Positions 12,279 to 23,699 of a DNA stretch of 64,000 nt are shown here, piece by piece. Position 1 is the first letter of the stretch, and the number at the start of each line of letters is the position of its first letter. Below the pieces are notes generated by a model. That model was given only the letters and a program-made list of their open reading frames with translations. It was not told where the DNA came from and made no database searches. The position numbers were made by a program, and so were the translations under genes. The stretch is from Hymenopus coronatus (Eukaryota; Arthropoda; Insecta; Mantodea; Hymenopodidae): the NCBI GenBank assembly GCA_030762935.1, contig CM060890.1:64978765-65042764 (forward strand), in the 5' to 3' direction.

Positions 12279-12376
12279 CGCAATGTAGGTTAGACGTCAA
12301 AACTGTTGCTAAATGTATTTCTTTGTTCACTGTCCTCGTAAGTAAAACTTCCACCCCTAGAACTTAAAAGCCAGCG
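10532..12376. other. Gene-free stretch, including a relatively GC-rich patch at 11750-12230
   Basis: 10532-11740 is ordinary AT-rich DNA. 11750-12230 is visibly richer in G, C and CpG (GTTGTGGAGCGATTGCGTGC, TGCGGCGCAGAGCGG) and matches none of the repeats defined here. I cannot resolve a convincing exon in it. Confidence 0.4.
12230..12283. repeat. (TG)n microsatellite with (CG)n end
   Basis: Alternating TG from about 12230, broken once, turning into CGCGCGCGCG at 12271-12281. The open frame across it is a low-complexity artefact. Confidence 0.95.
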
Positions 12377-12605
12377 CCATCGTCTGTAGTTTAGGGGTAA
12401 TGTGCTAGTATCTAGTTCCCAAAGTCGTGGGTTCAAAACCGGCGAAGGGCGATGGATTGTTTTCGGGTGTCAAAATTCTTTGGAAAGGAAGTAAAGCCGT
12501 TTATCCCGTAAAATAATCTCAAGCCTGATAAAGAAATTCTGAGCAAAATTACGCGATCTTTCACGCCCATAACAGAACGAGAGTCCATAAATACAACTCA
12601 ATTTA
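12377..12605 (+). mobile_element. SINE-A, degraded but with head
   Basis: tRNA-like head with B box GGGTTCAAAACCGG (12430-12443), then GGGCGATGGATTG, GGAAGTAAAGCCG, TCTCAAGCCTGATA, TTTCACGCCCA and the tail GTCCATAAATA. Same order as 59448-59745. The A-box region is diverged. Confidence 0.85.
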
Positions 12606-13330
12606 ATTTAATTCCCATTATTTTTAATTTATTTGAATATATTGAAGCATCACTTACTATTGCAGATTCAGTGTTTAGTTCATCCTTTTTTTTTTTTTTT
12701 TTTTGGCAACCATATTTCATTAAACTTTTACAATAAAAATAATAGGCTATCTAATCCTAGATTATATATATTTTTTTTTTTTACTTGACAGATACGAGTA
12801 AAATGACCAGACACAAACTTCAGGGATTCACAATGTTATTCAGCCTTACACATCCGCAGTCGGTTGAATCCAATTTCCTCTCTCTGTAAAGATGATATGA
12901 AGGGAAAGCCTTAGAGACAAGTGAAGGATGTTGATAGTTTCCTGGCCAAACCCAAAATTAGTTAAGCAAGTACATATAAGGGGAAAGACAACTAATAAAT
13001 TAAATTGCTGCAATAGTGTTACGACCACCTTCAGCTGAGCAGAAGTATCGAATACTTATCACGGGAGCATGGGCTACAAATCTATATCGGAAGCCTTCAT
13101 TCAACATACAATATATCAGAGTTTTCACAATAAACAAAATAAAGGATTCTTTTACTTCTTGTTTTATATAACTCATTTAAGACATGAAAATCTGTGAGAT
13201 TGCAGGGTGGATGAACACGGACGTATGCACGAGAATCTTCATTTTAGTATTATGAAATATAATATGTAAGGTGCACTCGACTCGATGTCAGTTGACTGAT
13301 AGTTGCAACACACATCATACAAGAAGTATC
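12606..13330. other. Gene-free stretch with T-runs
   Basis: Contains T-runs at 12688-12704 and 12770-12781. A 60-codon minus-strand open frame (12846-13028) has no recognisable features. Confidence 0.4.
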
Positions 13331-14210
13331 ACATGACTTTAACTAGCTGTTTCGCAGACAAACTTTTGCTACAAAAGATTACTCTTTCATTTACATCGTG
13401 CTAATCCAGATAAGCATTGGCAGAATGGGTCTTATTACTTGCTTCTTTGTAATCAGAAGAGAAATAAGGAAATACTCTAGACTAAAGCGATATTCAAATC
13501 CTTTGGAAGCCTGTCGCTAAGTGAAACAATTGAAATTCTGTTCATTTTGCTTGCCAGGAGGAACAAAAGAAAGACGAAAAGAAAGATGGCCTGCCATTTG
13601 AGAAAGGTTTAAGTAGTTTACAATTGAACCAATAACACAGAATATATTGGAAACGGTTAACTCTACAAAAATAAAAGATAAATAAATAAAAAAATGTATG
13701 ACAAATTGTATGTTTTAATGCGATCCAATTTTTTTGTGTGTAGTAAGTTTTGTCTATCTCTTACATTTTACCAGTTATACAAAAGTCGTCCAGAAGGTCT
13801 TCAGAGGATATTACCAAAAGATGTAAAATATACATTTTGTTTATAAAAAAAGTAGCCATATGGTATTTTAATCAAAATCGCTTGAGCTATTTTAGAAAAA
13901 ATAAAAAAAATTTAAAAATGTTCCATGTAAAGAGTAGTGGGGGGGGGGGCGAAGGATCATCCTGATAATCTTTGTGTCATATCCTTGGAAGATACTGAAC
14001 ATAAATACCAAGTTGGCATTTAACCGACTTTTTGTTTTTGAGTCATGCTGTTCACACACGCGTGGATTTTTTAAAAATGCTTCTTGCTTTTATTCAGAGA
14101 ACCCTAAAACATGTATTTCGAATGAAATCTCGGTATCGAATTTTTGGGTGGAATACAATACCTTCTCTTTCTACTATGTAAATTGTACATTCATACTAAA
14201 GAAAGTAAAA
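13331..14210 (+). repeat. Family H, near full length
   Basis: Runs from ACATGACTTT (13331) to AAAGAAAGTAAAA (about 14200-14210). It has ordered blocks, a G-run (13941-13950) at the usual GGGGTGGGG position, and a short CACACACGCG where other copies carry a longer microsatellite. Confidence 0.9.
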
Positions 14211-14342
14211 CTCTGCTTGACGTTCATGACTTTTTCTATCCTCCACTGCTTATTAGTGGGTACATAAACATTCACAGAAGCTTAGCTTTCTATCTATTTC
14301 ATTTTAATGTAGTAATGCCATTGAAGAAGCAACTAATTTGCA

Positions 14343-15005
14343 CTTGTGTATGTACAATGTACAAGTGTATAAAAGCATTGTATCCCACACAGAAATTCGA
14401 TATCAATATTTCACAAAAAATACACATTTTGATACCCCTAAACCAAAAAAATTTAGAAAATGTCCGCGCGTGTGCCTGTCTGTACGCTTGCGCGTTTCTG
14501 TGTGCAGCAAACTTGCCATTTGTGATCAGTATCTTCCAAGGATGCGACACGCAGATTTTCAAAAAAATCCCACCACCGCAACTGGCCAATGGAACATTTT
14601 TTGAAAATGTTGATCTTCTCAACACTGGTTCTAACGATTTTTATTAAAATGTCATATGTCTAAGATATTTTCATGAGAAACGTAATGTATATATTGAATT
14701 TTCTGGGAATAGTCTCTGAAGAACTCTTCATTATGACTTTTGTATAACTAGTAAAGCGTAAGGGACAGACAAAAACTTGCTGCACAAAAAATGTAGAACT
14801 CATTAAAACACACAATTTGTCTTCCCCCCCCCCCTTTTGTGTAGAGATAACGGTTTTCGAGATATTCCGAGTAATTTTACTTTTCTTAAACGGGAGAAAT
14901 CTTTATTTACTCCTAGCATACAAAGAGAACCGAATTTCAAATGTGTCACTTAGCGACCGGCTGTTAAAAGATTTGACTATGCCTTTAGTTTAGAGAGGTT
15001 ACAGG
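14343..15005 (-). repeat. Family H, truncated at the far end
   Basis: Starts near GTATGTACAATGTACAAG and carries the diagnostic blocks GTATCTTCCAAGGATGCGAC, ATTTTCTGGGAATAGT and AAAACACACAATTTGTC, plus a C-run at 14824-14834. Similarity stops after TTTAGTTTAGAGAGG, so the last ~130 bp are missing. Confidence 0.88.
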
Positions 15006-15514
15006 ACATCAGACGTTCCGCCGATGTTTAATTAATTTTGCGTGAATGTCGGATAATTTTCGTCTGTTATTTGAAATAATAGGGATTTCATTAAACTACA
15101 ATTAACTATAAAACCATATAGATCAATAATTTCATACAGAACTTTTTCGTAAAGTACTGGAATTTAAAAAGATAACCGTGTAATTTCGCGTAAGCGTAAA
15201 TAAGTAATAGTTATGTAATAGTTTAATAGTAATTGGAAAAACATATAGAGAACAAAGACAGATATAAGGAGTATGTAGAACGAATGGACGACAGTAGAAT
15301 TCCTAAGTGGGCTTTGAAATATTAACCAAGGCGAAGAAGAGATATGGTCACTCTCGTAAAAGATGACCAAGGTTAATCCTAATGGCCTATTGTGAAGATC
15401 GAACGGAGACACGATACCTAATCGCGAAAGTGAAAAAGCTGACCTTCGAACGCATAGAACTTCATATGGGTTTAAATAATATGCTTTAAAAGCTCCATCC
15501 CAGTTACAGCTTGA

Positions 15515-15765
15515 TGTCCTCCGTCATCTACGAGCAATTTGCTAGCCTCTGGTTCAAACCCGGCGGAGAGCGATAGATATTTTTTGTGTATAATAATCTT
15601 TAGAATGGCTTTCTTTGGAAGGCCAGTAGAGCCGGTGGTCCCGTATTGTATATTTGCGGTACGTTAATAAACTTCAGACCCACTACGAGACCTTTGAGCA
15701 AAATAATCGGTACTTCTGGTCCAACACAGAATGGGACGCTGAGTTCCTCAGCAGTTAAAGAGAAG
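15515..15765 (+). mobile_element. SINE-A, degraded
   Basis: GTCCTCCGTC, then B box GGTTCAAACCCGGCGGAG (15552-15569), GAGCGATAGAT, GGAAGGCCAGTAGAGCCG, GGTCCCGTATTG, GAGCAAAATAATCGG and AGAATGGGACGCTGAG match SINE-A in order. Part of the tRNA-like head is deleted. It runs directly into an (AAT)n tract. Confidence 0.83.
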
Positions 15766-15767
15766 CC

Positions 15768-15812
<45 letters not shown>
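15766..15812. repeat. (AAT)n microsatellite
   Basis: Uninterrupted AAT units, starting at the 3' end of the SINE-A copy and probably grown from its tail. Confidence 0.95.
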
Positions 15813-15813
<1 letters not shown>

Positions 15814-15867
15814 TAATTTCAATTTACAATACCAAGGAAAGCATTAGCCTAATACCGTATGAGGCTC

Positions 15868-15874
15868 TGTGTGT

Positions 15875-15923
<49 letters not shown>

Positions 15924-15932
15924 CGCGCGTGT
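15868..15932. repeat. (GT)n(GC)n compound microsatellite
   Basis: GT units with one interruption, then GCGCGCGCGCGCG. The open frame reading Cys-Val repeats across it is an artefact. Confidence 0.95.
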
Positions 15933-16396
15933 TCGTGCACGCTCGCGTGAACGGTAGGATATACTGGACTCGTTCTATTTACCAAGTTGTCAAATGCAAC
16001 ATTAATTTCGGCATTTCAATACTTATGCCCCATTGCAGGAACCCAAATCAAATCACCTGCAGACTGACAATTCATTAACCTCTAATCAATTTGATTTTTC
16101 TTTGGGTTGCCTAAATGCCACTCAAAGATCAGTGAACGTTCATCAACTGATTACCGAAATAAGTTTGGCAACACTGCATTTTAGCAGCACCACCTGGAAC
16201 ATGATGGTTGGTGTTGGTTTTAGGAACCTCACACGATGCTCTTTTCTTTGTTTAAAGCATCGTTAGCAAGAGAGTGGTTCCTTGCAAATACTAAATAGTC
16301 GAAATACTAAATAGTCCAAAAGTATTATGGTCCTAATTGTTCTTCTTTGGAGGGCTATTTATATAATATCGATTCGATTATTAGATACTATCTCTC

Positions 16397-16398
<2 letters not shown>

Positions 16399-16438
<40 letters not shown>
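16399..16438. repeat. Long A-run
   Basis: About 39 consecutive A after TCTCATTT. It could be the tail of a plus-strand retroposed sequence, but nothing recognisable lies just upstream. Confidence 0.9.
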
Positions 16439-16441
<3 letters not shown>

Positions 16442-16988
16442 AAGAAAAACACTAAATGGACGTCGCATTTACGTTTTATATATATATATATTTTCACACA
16501 CATCTGTTTTAAGTTAGTATATTGGTATGTGTTTTTCACTAAACACGGAAAACAAAGCTACTTATGAAGGATTTTGCCTAACAATAAAATATGCCATTTT
16601 TCTGCGTTTCTCTCATTCCAAAATAATTTTGTAACGAAGAAGCAGAAAATAGTTTTTAAATCAATATTTATACATACTGTCGCGGAAGACAATATGTAGA
16701 AGAATTATAATAAATATTACCTGGACAATAATTTCGCATAGCAAGCATTAGCAAAAATGCACCTATAGGTTAGTTTTTGAGCGATCCCCGAATATGCTCT
16801 TGATTGGCAATCAAGCCAGTTGACCAGCAAAAATTCACTGATTATAGCTGATCGGAGAATAATCTCCCAACCTTTCTACAATCGAAATTTTACTGATCGC
16901 CAATCAAGGCCGTCTTAATAGCCGATCGCTTTTGTTTGCTTTCCTGTAAGCGCGCATTAATCTTTAACTATATTAAGAGTTTTGTATA
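16439..16988. other. Gene-free stretch left of the mariner
   Basis: AT-rich with a short (TA)n at 16480-16491. The words TGATTGGCAATCAAGCC and GATCGCCAATCAAGGCC (near 16800 and 16895) form an imperfect inverted repeat of unknown meaning. Confidence 0.4.
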
Positions 16989-16990
16989 TA

Positions 16991-18325
16991 CGAGGGCCGT
17001 TCAGAAAGTAGCCTCCGATCGGTCACAGTGCGGGTAGTGGGGGGAGTAGCGACGCCATCTGTGCATTCACGCACTCAGCAGGTCAGTCGGCATCAAGCCG
17101 TGGTCGAGTGAAAGTCGTACCTTCGCTAGTTTAGTGTTTGTGGCCGTTTGAAATGTGTACTGCAATAGAAATCCCCGCCAAATGTGAAGTGCGTGCTGTT
17201 ATAAGGTTTTTTACAGCCAAAGGATATTCTGCAGCAGCTATTCATCGTGAGCTTTGTGCCGTGTACGGACCAAGAGTTATGAGTGAAGGAGTGGTCCGTG
17301 AATGGGTACGTTTATTTAAAAATGGACGAGAAAACGTTCATGATGAAGAGAGGAGTGGTAGACCATCATTGGTCACGGACGAACTCGTTCAGACAGTTGA
17401 TGCAAAAGTTCGTGAAAACCGACGTTTCACAATGTCGGAGTTGTCTACTGATTTTCCACAGATTTCTAAGACTCTCTTGTACGAGATAGTGACAGCAAGA
17501 TTGGGTTACCGTAAGTTCTGTGCACGATGGGTGCCCAAAATTCTTACCGACCACCACAAAACTCAAAGAATGGCCTCTGCATTAGACTTTCTGTCACGTT
17601 ATGAGGCCGAAGGTGAACCATTGTTAAACAGAATCGTGACCGGGGACGAAACCTGGATTAAGTACGTGAACCCTGAGGCAAAAGAACAATCAAAGATGTG
17701 GGCACATTCAAATTCGCCTACCAAACCAATAAAAGCCCGGCAAGATTTTTCTGCCCGAAAATTGATGGCAACGGTGTTTTGGGATGCAAAAGGGGTGCTG
17801 TTCGTTGAATTCATGGAACGTGGGACGACCTTTAATCAAGACGTGTACTGTGAAACACTAAAACAATTACGACGGGCTATACAGAACAAACGCCGTGGTA
17901 TGCTGACTTCCGGTATCGTTTTTTTGCACGATAACGCCCGTCCTCACTCTGCTCGCAGAACAACAGCCCTTCTTGAGTCCTTCAAGTGGGACGTTGTCAA
18001 CCATCCACCTTACAGCCCAGATCTGGCGCCAAGCGATTATCACCTCTTCATGCATATGAAGAAATGGCTCGGGTCCCAGCGGTTTGATGACGACGAAGAG
18101 CTCAAAGATGCGGTCACAGGCTGGCTCCAGGCACAAGCGGGTGATTTTTATGCAGAAGGAATTTCAAAGCTTGTGAACAGATACGATAAGTGCCTCAATC
18201 GTTATGGAAACTATGTAGAAAAATAGTGCAAAGATGTAGTTGTAAGATGTATATATTAAAATATTTTTATTTAACTTGGTGAATTTCTTGCAATCAACCG
18301 GAGGCTACTTTATGAACGGCCCTCG
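16991..18325 (+). mobile_element. Full-length mariner transposon
   Basis: 1,335 bp, the normal size for mariner. Terminal inverted repeats of 27 bp differ at one position: left CGAGGGCCGTTCAGAAAG, right read inward CGAGGGCCGTTCATAAAG, both continuing TAGCCTCCG. TA flanks at 16989-16990 and 18326-18327. One uninterrupted transposase frame fills most of the interior. Matching ends plus an open frame suggest a young, possibly active copy. Confidence 0.96.
17153..18226 (+). CDS. Mariner transposase (DD34D), apparently intact
   Basis: Encodes 357 residues, close to the usual ~345-360 for mariner. The enzyme binds the element's ends in the nucleus and moves it by cut-and-paste into TA sites. I chose the ATG at 17153; the frame is open a little further upstream but without another ATG. 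Residues ~10-115 hold two helix-turn-helix units for end binding. WVPKILT (126-132) is the linker typical of the family. Catalytic aspartates are D165 in TGDETW, D260 in LHDNARPH and D295 in YSPDLAPSDYHLF; 34 residues separate the last two. There is no stop or frameshift. By overall pattern it belongs to the mariner group whose relative is fused in SETMAR. Activity is inferred from intactness only. Confidence 0.96.
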   Translation: MCTAIEIPAKCEVRAVIRFFTAKGYSAAAIHRELCAVYGPRVMSEGVVREWVRLFKNGRENVHDEERSGRPSLVTDELVQTVDAKVRENRRFTMSELSTDFPQISKTLLYEIVTARLGYRKFCARWVPKILTDHHKTQRMASALDFLSRYEAEGEPLLNRIVTGDETWIKYVNPEAKEQSKMWAHSNSPTKPIKARQDFSARKLMATVFWDAKGVLFVEFMERGTTFNQDVYCETLKQLRRAIQNKRRGMLTSGIVFLHDNARPHSARRTTALLESFKWDVVNHPPYSPDLAPSDYHLFMHMKKWLGSQRFDDDEELKDAVTGWLQAQAGDFYAEGISKLVNRYDKCLNRYGNYVEK

Positions 18326-18329
18326 TATA

Positions 18330-20820
18330 TTGCTATTTTATGAATATACCAATTAATATTACAAAACAGGTTAAAGGTGTTAAAAATAATAATACAACAT
18401 TCAAACTATACAATTATTTAACAAGATGGATTTTGGAGTAGCCATTCAAACTCCCTTGAACTTAAAATTGTTACGGTAAAAGTGCCTGACTTCCGAGGCA
18501 ATTTGTTGAACAAGGATAGTCATTTGGTCAAATGAATTTTTTGGAATATTTAACAGGATTTTCCACGAGTAAATAGTTATTTCTTGTGGAATAATAAAAT
18601 AACATGTCTGTGTTCTATCTTTCGAATTCGTGAGAACTTTCATTTCCCTCAACAGCCAATAATGCAAATAAACAATGAGAATATTAAAAGAATCTTGCCT
18701 ACAAACAACGATCTGAACCTATTGCTTATGTAATATAGATACCGAAAAGCAAGCAAACCTTTGAATCAAGTAGCTGTCTACGACGAATATCAGCCACAAC
18801 AATTCAGTTTTTAAGAAACCGAAAATAATGAATACAAAACTGTTCCTTAGTTACAAGAAAATGTAATATTTTTCATTGCTTATTATACATTTCTAATCCG
18901 GGGAGAATTTTGGATTGGTCAATTTGACTTTAGATTTTTGTCCGTGACAGTATGAACTAGTGGGTCACAGAATAAAGGCGGTTCCTACCGTCGAAAATGT
19001 CTGCACTTGTACTAAAAAGCAGGTGTGACAGAGTGCAGTGTACTTTCCACCCTTAGAATTAAAACACTTATTTTCCATCTGTCGATATATTTTAACTCAG
19101 TCTCAAATTTGACACATATGAAGTTTTCTAACGGTACCCTTTTGCAAGAAAAAAATTACAAACTGAAGCACATGTACACTCTAGAACCTATTATTGAACA
19201 TAAAACTTCAGCTGTAAAATCGAATCATAAAACTAATATGAATGCTCACGTATAATTCAGAAAAATCAACAAGAGCGCCAATTCAATTCCTGCAGGGAGA
19301 TTTGAGCAAAACTACAAAGCAATTCCCGAATTTTCACATGAATTCCTATTTAGACAAATTTAGTCTAAAAAATAGTATTTCAATTCTTAAATGTAAAATA
19401 TTTTTATTAAAAGTACAGTTTCATACATATCCTTTTGGTAGAGCAACAATCAGTACCATAATAATTTCATATAATTTGAGGACCAGATGTCCTCACTCCT
19501 TAATAATGCTCCTGAAAAGCAACAATAAATATATTAAACTAGCACTGTTTGCATTAACGAGAGTCATCCTATAAACAAGGAAAGCATAGTTAATAGAATT
19601 ATTGCTGATGTAATTTCCCAAAAAGTTGACTCAACTATTTAAAAAGAAGAATTTAAATAAAAACAATAAAAATGAGTGAAAAACCGGTGAGGCTGTATCA
19701 ATGAAACTTCACCCAGAAGTACGGTGATTCAAAATTTGGAGGCTCTGCACAAGACTGCAACAACTTTCCCATGCTATGGTGTAAATAAGGGGTAGAGAAA
19801 GTGCCTCTTTCCTCTAGTCACACATATGAAACACACGATGCAACTATGTGAAAAACAAAATACACCAACCAGATAGGAAGCGGTGCATATGAGCAACAAT
19901 ACCTAGCGAGTAACAATCTCGGTTTTCGCCACTTCTACTCCTTATCGTGAAATGGATCAAGTCTCTGGAACTACCAACTGTTGTTAAAAAAAAAAAAGTC
20001 TAAGAAAGGCAAAAAATTATGAGAGTGGTATATCCAGAACATGGGTAGCTGGTTCTCCACTTGCGTATCTGTTCAACCAATTACCTGCTATTGACCGTGT
20101 GTTCTTTGATTATGACCTCCCGAAAATTGAAAATTTTACTTTGAATTCAAAGCATCCAGGAGTTCACGGTAAAGAAAAATTAAAGTGTAAGAAATCGGCT
20201 GTCGCAACCTTGGAAAACAATCATCAAACTGAAAGGAACTTACTTTGAATAATGCTTCTGCAAATAGAGAGGGGAAAATTAACACACAAGACTCCTATAG
20301 TATTTCTGCAGTCACCCCGTAGATGCAATATAACACAGAGTGTTTTAAACACAACTAAAACAAACCTTAATTCAGCATGAACAACTGACTTCTGGAAACA
20401 AAAAAACAGGCTGATAAATTGAAAGATCAGGATTATATACCTGCAAACAACCACAAATCGCTCTAAGAGCAAATATCCTTACGCACTTGCGACGTAAACA
20501 TGAGTAGCCAGCTAGTAATGTGGCTTAATGTTTACTGGACCAGCATTAATCTTGCACAGATGTGTCTGGTGGTGGAAATGGGCGAGCTGGTACCGTGTCG
20601 TGGTCAGCGCGAGGGTGACTGCAGCTGCTAGTCATTACGTCACGTGTTTCCACTACAGGAATAACAGAATTTAAGATTGCGAATCGGTGGGGAAAAAAAA
20701 CCGTAACACAGTTTTCTTGGAAGACATCCAGAATATTTATCGATTCCCTATTCCATTCTCTCTATTGCTTTTCTACTCGTAGTTTACACCTCGCTGCTAC
20801 CGGCTTCTTTGTGCATTATA
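18330..20820. other. Gene-free stretch
   Basis: AT-rich sequence with short open frames (18446-18667, 19025-19574, 20224-20472) that show no domain or family resemblance. 20500-20660 is richer in GC and contains an overlapping CRE-like and E-box-like word (20632-20646). No gene supported. Confidence 0.4.
20632..20646. promoter_or_regulatory. CRE-like plus E-box-like word
   Basis: TTACGTCACGTG joins a bZIP-type half (TTACGTCA) with CACGTG. It sits in a locally GC-richer patch. Chance occurrence is quite possible; no start site or gene is visible nearby. Confidence 0.2.
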
Positions 20821-20824
20821 AAAA

Positions 20825-21178
20825 TCTGATGCGTTCCATTCACATGACTTTCTCTACATTTCTGTAACAAATTATTATTGTTAGAACATAAACAAAAATG
20901 GTCTTATTACTTTCTTCTTTGAAAGTAGAAGGGAAATATGGGAACACCCTAGGCTAAAGCGTAGTCAACTTTTAAAAAACTGTTTGCATGTGGTTGAGAT
21001 CCATTTCTTTGCAATGGACAGGACTTTACACATTTTCGTATGAGGAAATAAAACAAGGAATATCTCAGAAATGGACAATTCCACAAGAAAAATCCCAATA
21101 AATTCAAGATATACATTTATTTGACACGGCATTGTAATCAAAATGGTTAGCATTTTTGAGTAAATCAAAATTTCCTAA
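20825..21178 (+). repeat. Family H, 5' part of a copy split by another H copy
   Basis: Begins TCTGATGCGTTCCATTCACA and runs to AAATCAAAATTTCC with an internal deletion. The next bases of the same copy resume at 22064 with GTTTTTCCATG, after the reversed copy at 21179-22063. Confidence 0.9.
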
Positions 21179-21319
21179 TTTTTACTTTCTCTACACGTAC
21201 TATGTGCATTGTGTATAGAGAAGCTATTGTAATGCACCCAAAACTTCGATACCGAGATTTCATCGGAAATATATGTTTTGGATCCCCTTGAATCCAAAAA
21301 AACATTTTTGGAAAAAAGG

Positions 21320-21393
<74 letters not shown>

Positions 21394-22063
21394 CAGCACA
21401 GCTCAAAAGCGAAAAGTCCGTTAAATGCCAAACTTGGTATTTAAGTTCAGTATCTTCCAAGGATGCGACACGAAGATTTTCAAGAAAATCCCCCCCACCC
21501 CGAACTACCCTTTCCATGGAAAAATTTCCGAAAATTATGATTTTCTCAAAAATGGTTCCAACGATTTTGAATAAAATATCGTAACTTAAAGATATTTACC
21601 TGACAAAAAAAATGTATATGTTGAATATTCTGGGAATAGTCTCTGAAGACTACTTCCTAGACGAATTTTACGGAATTTTGCATAACTGGCAAACAATAAA
21701 AGACAGACAAAAACTTACCTAACAGAAAATGTAGATCACGTTAAAACACACAATTTATGTTATATACATTTTTTCGTGGACTGGATCGTTTTGAGATATT
21801 TATTGTTATTTTCTCATACGAGAATTTGTCAACTCCTTTCCATACAAACAAAGCAACTTCAATCACATAGCAACCAACGTTTGACGAACACTTTAGCGTA
21901 AGCTACTCCTTTTATTTCTCTTCTACTTGCATGGAAGCAAGCAATAAGAATATTTCTGATAATTTTTTCTCTAGATTTGCTTGAAGTAAAACTAAGCATA
22001 AGCTCTTTAACAATAATGTGTTGCAGAGCCGTAGCGAAAGTCATATGAATGCAACACATCAGA
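21179..22063 (-). repeat. Family H, full length, inserted in another H copy
   Basis: Complete 885-bp copy from TTTTTACTTTCTCTACACG to AACACATCAGA. It contains the longest microsatellite at the family's internal site (21321-21391). Its exact ends are defined because the interrupted copy continues on both sides. No flanking direct repeat beyond the A/T run is evident. Confidence 0.93.
21321..21391. repeat. (GT)n microsatellite inside family H
   Basis: About 35 GT units directly after AAAAAAGGTCC, the same place where other copies have short GT or CA tracts. The His-Thr open frames that cross it are artefacts. Confidence 0.97.
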
Positions 22064-22320
22064 TGTTTTTCCATGTAGAGAGTAATTTGGGGTGGAGGAA
22101 CTTTTCTCAAAATCTTCCGGTCGCATCAACTTGAATACCAAGTTTGGTATTTTATCAATTCTTTTGTGTTCACAGACACACCGAGACACACGGACCTTTT
22201 CTAATTTTTATACAGAGGATGCTAAAGCGTGTATTTCCGGTGAAATCTCGACATCGAATTTTTGGGCAGAGTACAATACCTTTTCTATCTAGTACTATGA
22301 ACTACGTAGTGAAAGTAAAA
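22064..22320 (+). repeat. Family H, 3' part of the split copy
   Basis: Continues the copy begun at 20825: TTCCATGTAGAGAGTAATTT, ATACCAAGTTTGGTATTT, GGTGAAATCTCGACATCG, ending GTGAAAGTAAAAA. Confidence 0.9.
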
Positions 22321-23495
22321 AACCCAAAGATAGAAATCGATTGTCGTTAATGTAATGATAAGGTAATTTGAACGACTCGTTCAAAAGAGAAGGTACAACA
22401 ATCATACATATGGCACAGTTGCGGATAATCCTAGGTGCTACTGATATTATAGTTCCTATATGACATCAAGGTTCTTGAACATAGATAATCTTTGTAATCT
22501 ACTGGAGGTGACTAGTGGATGAGTCGTACACAAGATTTTCACTAAAAGACCTGTGCCACAGTTCTCCATTGCCATTTGTGGACTGTACTAAAGTATTGTG
22601 CATTTCTTTTATTCCCGCAACATGTCAAAATTTAATGTGATTACTGATAATGCATAAATATCCAGCTTCCAAACTAAGAAATTCGCTGATTTGACCTGAC
22701 AATAATATTAATATTTATAGATAGAGAACTGAATTCAATGGAATTTGATAACTGCCAGAGATACATTGATTGAAGGGCATTGATGAATACAACTATGCAA
22801 CATGCACAACTGTGTGTTATACAGCGTCAAGTATAAACCTACTTAGTTTCTGTCGAAGCATTCACACGGATGTTTGACATCGCCGATTTTGCAGCTTAAG
22901 AGTAACTTGTTCGTAAATATGTTGGGATGTTCCATAAGAGGTCAATACGGAGTATAAAACCACCACTGGTGTTGGTACGTTTGACTTGTTTTATTTGACT
23001 CACTGAAGCAGTTTTCTCAATAGGTTAGCGGGAGGTTTAGACCTACTTAATTGTTCCTGGTATGGAGAATTTGTCAGTGTTAAAGCTTTTTTAAACCCTT
23101 TTGTTGATTTGACTTTTAATCAATTAGCAGATTTGAGAATATGAGATATTTCTGCTAAAGGACAGGCATACGACTAGGTCCAGCAATAGTTTTCCAATGT
23201 GCTATGCGTTTGTTGTAGTTGAGGTTGCTAAGGATGATGTTGAACCTTACACCCCTTCCGTCACTGATGGAGGTGAAGGTGGTGGTGTCTCTCTTACTTC
23301 ACTGGGTCCAACCTAAGGTACACGTGACAATATAAACATTCGTTATGCGATAACTGCTTATTTTCAGTAAACTGCCTGTTTTATTTCCAAATAACATTGA
23401 ACTGTAGCATTTTCCAACTATAGAATTAAATGTTTCCATTTGCTTCTTTTAATAGTAACTGATATAAAGGGAATGCCTCTCGCCTTTGTTTACCT
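22321..23495. other. Gene-free stretch
   Basis: No recognised repeat and no plausible coding frame. It borders the truncated 3' side of the Gypsy-like element. Confidence 0.4.
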
Positions 23496-23699
23496 CAAGT
23501 GTATTTCGTCGGTAGGAGAAAAAAAGTATATGGGAGAACAGCAACTATAAAGACAGCAATTAATGGATCTGCTTGTTCTGAAGCCAGGCCCATAGGTAGA
23601 GATGTCTTCAAGTGGCCATCACACCCTCTTCAGAGTCACCCTGAGGACTCCAGGATGTCCGTCGGAACTACGGAGCACCACCAAGTCCTAAGACCCTTG

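Noticed and set aside
12101..12367. 88-codon plus-strand frame
   Set aside because: Half of it is a Cys-Val translation of the TG microsatellite and the rest has no recognisable features.
17283..18136. Additional frames overlapping the mariner transposase
   Set aside because: Shadow frames of the intact transposase, on both strands.
21165..21517. Minus-strand open frames with long His-Thr runs
   Set aside because: They are translations of a (GT)n microsatellite inside a non-coding repeat; two frames are open for the same reason.
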